Translations under genes and position numbers: made by a program
Shown here: positions 61,450 through 64,000 of the stretch, in pieces
Numbering within the stretch: position 1 is the first letter of the stretch
Layout: the number at the start of each line of letters is the position of its first letter
Source of the DNA: Gymnothorax reevesii
Lineage: Eukaryota > Chordata > Actinopteri > Anguilliformes > Muraenidae
Length of the DNA stretch: 64,000 nucleotides
NCBI GenBank assembly: GCA_029721435.1
Contig: CM056587.1
Span: forward strand, 372,001-436,000
Direction of reading: 5' to 3'
Notes under the pieces: generated by a model
The model's input: only the letters and a program-made list of their open reading frames with translations
The model's database searches: none
Told to the model about the DNA's origin: nothing

Positions 61450-62560
61450 CTGATGGCTTATATCTTAAAGTGCTCAGAGAAGTTTGTGAGATCATCTTTA
61501 AACCACTCTCTGCCATCCTCAGATAGTCTTTAGAAACTGAAGAAATACCAAATGATTGGAAACAGAGCAATATAATACCAATATATAAGAAAGGGGACCG
61601 TACTGAGCCAGGAAATTACAGGCCAGTGAGTTTAACTTGCATTGCATGCAAAATACTAGAATCTATCATAAAAGATGAGCAGGAAATATTCCTTGAACGT
61701 AACAGTATTTTGAGGGATAGCCAACGTGGTTTCCGTAAGGGAAGGTCATGTCTGACAAACCTTCAAAAATTTTTTGAAGAGGCCACCAAGACTTATGATC
61801 AAAGCAAGGCTTATGACATAATTTACTTGGATTTTCAGAAAGCATTTGATAAAGTTCCGCATAAGAGACAAATTTTTAAAATGAGCTCCCTTGGAGATCC
61901 AGGAGGTATTCTTGAGTGGATTCAAAACAGGTTACAGGGCAGAACACAAAGAGTGGTGGTCAGCGGTATCTCATCTGAGCTAGGTGTGGTGGGGAGTGGA
62001 GTCCCACAGGGATTGGTATTGGGGCCCCTGCAGTTCCTCATCTACATTAATGACCTTGATAGAAATATTGAGAGCAAATTGGTTGGGTTTGCAGATGATA
62101 CTAAATTGGGAGGTTTGGCAAATAGTTTAGACTCTACTAAAGTGATCCCAGGAGGATTTGGATAGAATCCAGAGTATGGGCAGAAATGTGGCAAATGAAA
62201 TTTAATTTCGCAAAATGTAAAGTTGTACATGTAGGTAATAAAAACATTAGACAGGATTACTTCATTGGAGGTTTAAAACTGGAATGTGCTCCACATGAAA
62301 AAGATCTAGGAGTGATTGTTAACCAAACCCTCACAGGCTTGAACCACTATGCAGTTAAGCCAATCGGATGCTGGGATACATTAACAAAAGTATCGAGTAC
62401 AAATCCAAGGAGGTTATACTTCTCTTGTACAACAGATTTGTCAGACCAATGAGACATTGAGTATCTGAAGTGATATATTCACAATAGTTAAAAGAAACTG
62501 GCGAGCCTAGTTGGGCTGAACGGCCTATTCTTGCCGCTAATGTTATGTTATGTTAACTGT

Positions 62561-62985
62561 GTGCATACATTTGCAGCTCCATGTCCGCTGGTGGACACAT
62601 CTGCACAAAGTGGTTAAGGTGGGTGCAACAGTCATAATGCTTCATATTCAGTCAGATGTTGGGCAGAGGGAGGACCAAAGTACAAGTAAAATAAGATTTT
62701 TTGCAATACGGGAACCTGGTTGAAAGACTACAGAAACACTCACAAGTAGGGGCACTTGAGGACGGGGTGTTGCAGACAGGTACAGGAATACAAGGATCCT
62801 TGACAGGAACTCCTGAATGATCCGGGTTGAGTGACTTCACCATCGTAATCTTCAGTGGAACCAGAAGACTCTCGGATTCCTGGTCCTGTATTGAAAGAGA
62901 AGAGTCGCAGTCCCACACTTTACCTTGGAAAGAACACTGTCCCACACTAAATTTAACAGTAATCTTCGCTAAGACCATAAAATCA
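62561..62985. other. Unassigned sequence
   Basis: No gene recognised. An open frame of 159 codons on the minus strand (62652-63131) is a shadow of the L1-like fragment next to it. Confidence 0.4.
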
Positions 62986-63135
62986 TTCATGGCATCCAGA
63001 CTGATTTTATTCAGGGACGCTCCCTCGCGTATAATTTGCAATTGTTTTATATGTTTCTGCCACAATCTCACTGAATCTAAAGATATTGTTGAGATTGACT
63101 CAGAAAACGCATTTGACTGAGTCAGGTGCATTTAC
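62986..63135 (+). mobile_element. L1-like reverse transcriptase fragment
   Basis: On the + strand, IHGIQTDFIQGRSLAYNL and, after a gap, VEIDSENAFD followed by a stop resemble the DQTGFIxGR and LDAEKAFDRVEW motifs of L1-type RTs. The fragment is short and broken. Confidence 0.5.
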
Positions 63136-63171
63136 TCATCTCCTGTTCCAATGTCAATCCAAAACTAAAAA

Positions 63172-63585
63172 TAGGGCCACAGGCCCTGTAGCTCACCTGA
63201 ATCAGCTGTGGTTACAAAAAAAATCACGTTATTCGGGCAAGTTTAAAGCTGAAGGTCAATGGTCATAATTCGAAATACGGAAAAACCTTTTATAGGCATG
63301 TGATGTATCTTGCTACATACTACCTACATGACAAATTTCAGCTGAATATATGCATAAATAGCTTTCAGATGGCCAGATATGGCGGCCATATTTAAAATTG
63401 AATCAGAGCGCCTTGAACAAATTTAGTGTCCTAATGGGTGGGAAGATACCTGTCAAGTTTCAGCTTCATAGGCCCAGTGGTTTCGGAGGAGAAGATGTTT
63501 AAGGACGAGGAACGACGACGAACGACGGACAAACAGGCCATGACATGAGATCATCTGACTTCGTCGTCAGGTGAGCTAAAAATTA
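63172..63585. repeat. Dispersed repeat with 12-bp subterminal inverted repeats and hairpin
   Basis: TAGCTCACCTGA (63189-63200) and TCAGGTGAGCTA (63567-63578) are perfect inverses. At the right end a hairpin CTGAC TTCGTC GTCAG (63555-63570) overlaps the inverted repeat. The body has ATGGCGGCCAT and GACGACGAACGACGGAC. Similar elements ending AGGTGAGCTAAAA occur widely in animal genomes. The class is unresolved. Confidence 0.6.
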
Positions 63586-63951
63586 AACCCAATGCCTGAA
63601 TTCAGTTGAATTCAGTTTTACAAGAACAGTATCCCTGGTCTCCAAGTCTTTTTGTGAATGCCATACAACGTCTTGCATCTGAAGCATGACAAACCTGGCG
63701 TATTAGAGGGATTAAAATTGTTAGGAATAACTAAAAATGCCAACATGTGCTCATGATATCAGAATCACACAACTTTATTTGTGTCCTAAAAAAGGCAATT
63801 CAGTTTCTCCAGTCTACCGGGGGTGATGTTTCACTTTCTTTGACCCTTGACAGTCATGGAAGGAGCAAGTGGGTTTATTAGAATTGTTCATTCTCTGGAT
63901 TTCAGGTAAATCAAGAGAACTGGGGAAAAAGATGATGCTCATTTTATTAGT
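63586..63951. other. Unassigned sequence
   Basis: Nothing recognised. Confidence 0.4.
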
Positions 63952-64000
63952 GGGCAGCACAGTGGGTGGCACTGCCCCCTCACAGCAAGAAGGTTGTGGA
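63952..64000 (+). mobile_element. 5' head of a tRNA-derived SINE, cut by the window end
   Basis: GGGCAGCACAGTGGGTGGCA followed by CTGCCCCCTCACAGCAAGAAGG is the start of a SINE family common in ray-finned fish, usually continuing to a B box GGTTCGA. Only the A-box half is inside the window. Confidence 0.75.

Larger units (their letters stand above)
59110..62560 (+). mobile_element. CR1-like LINE, endonuclease to 3' end, with two nested insertions
   Basis: The endonuclease part has IIMGDFNYPDIDW and continues after the solo LTR with DHSTVNFDV. The linker has LHKLKADKAAGPDG and is cut by a hAT element. RT follows (61500-62165) with [66 protein letters not shown] and FADDTKLGG. After 62165 the frame is lost and about 400 bp of the C-terminal region is deleted near 62455. 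The end is (ATGTT)n at about 62540-62556. It is the longest CR1 copy in the window but not functional. Confidence 0.9.

Noticed and set aside
62652..63131. 159-codon minus-strand gene
   Set aside because: It is a shadow of an L1-like fragment on the + strand and has no recognisable features of its own.

Overview
The window is vertebrate nuclear DNA, almost certainly from a ray-finned fish. It carries one host gene on the + strand, the 3' half of RCBTB1, whose five exons are spread over about 36 kb (11494-47178). The rest is transposon relics and tandem repeats. The repeat types point to a fish: several Tc1/mariner families, CR1-like and L2-like LINEs, hAT and piggyBac-like MITEs, tRNA-headed SINEs, and a Ty3/Gypsy element of the Gmr1 type (integrase ahead of reverse transcriptase), first described in cod. 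I cannot name the species.

Layout. 1-10.7 kb is a degenerate 43/32-bp minisatellite, interrupted by a pyrimidine-rich tract (3.1-3.7 kb) and by a complete Gmr1-like LTR retrotransposon (4060-10030). That element has 509-bp LTRs, a CTAG target duplication and a single intact 1565-codon gag-pol frame. RCBTB1 exons follow at 11.5, 21.8, 23.3, 23.9 and 47.0 kb. They encode the end of the RCC1-repeat region, the BTB domain and the C-terminus, and all splice phases agree. The 10-kb intron after the first exon holds a CR1 LINE that was repeatedly invaded (piggyBac-like TTAA insertions, two nested Tc1 elements, a foldback insertion). The 23-kb last intron holds a large foldback, an L2 LINE with an 828-codon open frame on the minus strand, several foldback/MITE elements, a LINE inside a LINE, a 26-bp GC-rich satellite and a 48-bp minisatellite that reaches almost to the last exon.

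Downstream of RCBTB1 (47.4-64 kb) no host gene was found. There is a 25-bp tandem array of about 70 units (49.8-51.6 kb), split from outlying pieces by later insertions, and a structurally intact Tc1 transposon with a 334-aa transposase (52305-53913). A CR1 LINE (59.1-62.6 kb) carries a solo LTR of the same Gmr1-like family, again at CTAG, and a 711-bp hAT element with a perfect 8-bp target duplication. The window ends inside a tRNA-derived SINE.

Most long open frames outside RCBTB1, the Gmr1-like gag-pol, the L2 LINE and the intact Tc1 are by-products of tandem repeats or fragments of dead transposons. The observations most worth following are the shared CTAG target of the Gmr1-like copies, the integrase-first gag-pol, the intact Tc1, the 34-bp duplication of an RCBTB1 splice donor, the long foldbacks inside RCBTB1 introns, and the 11-bp-phased minisatellite.
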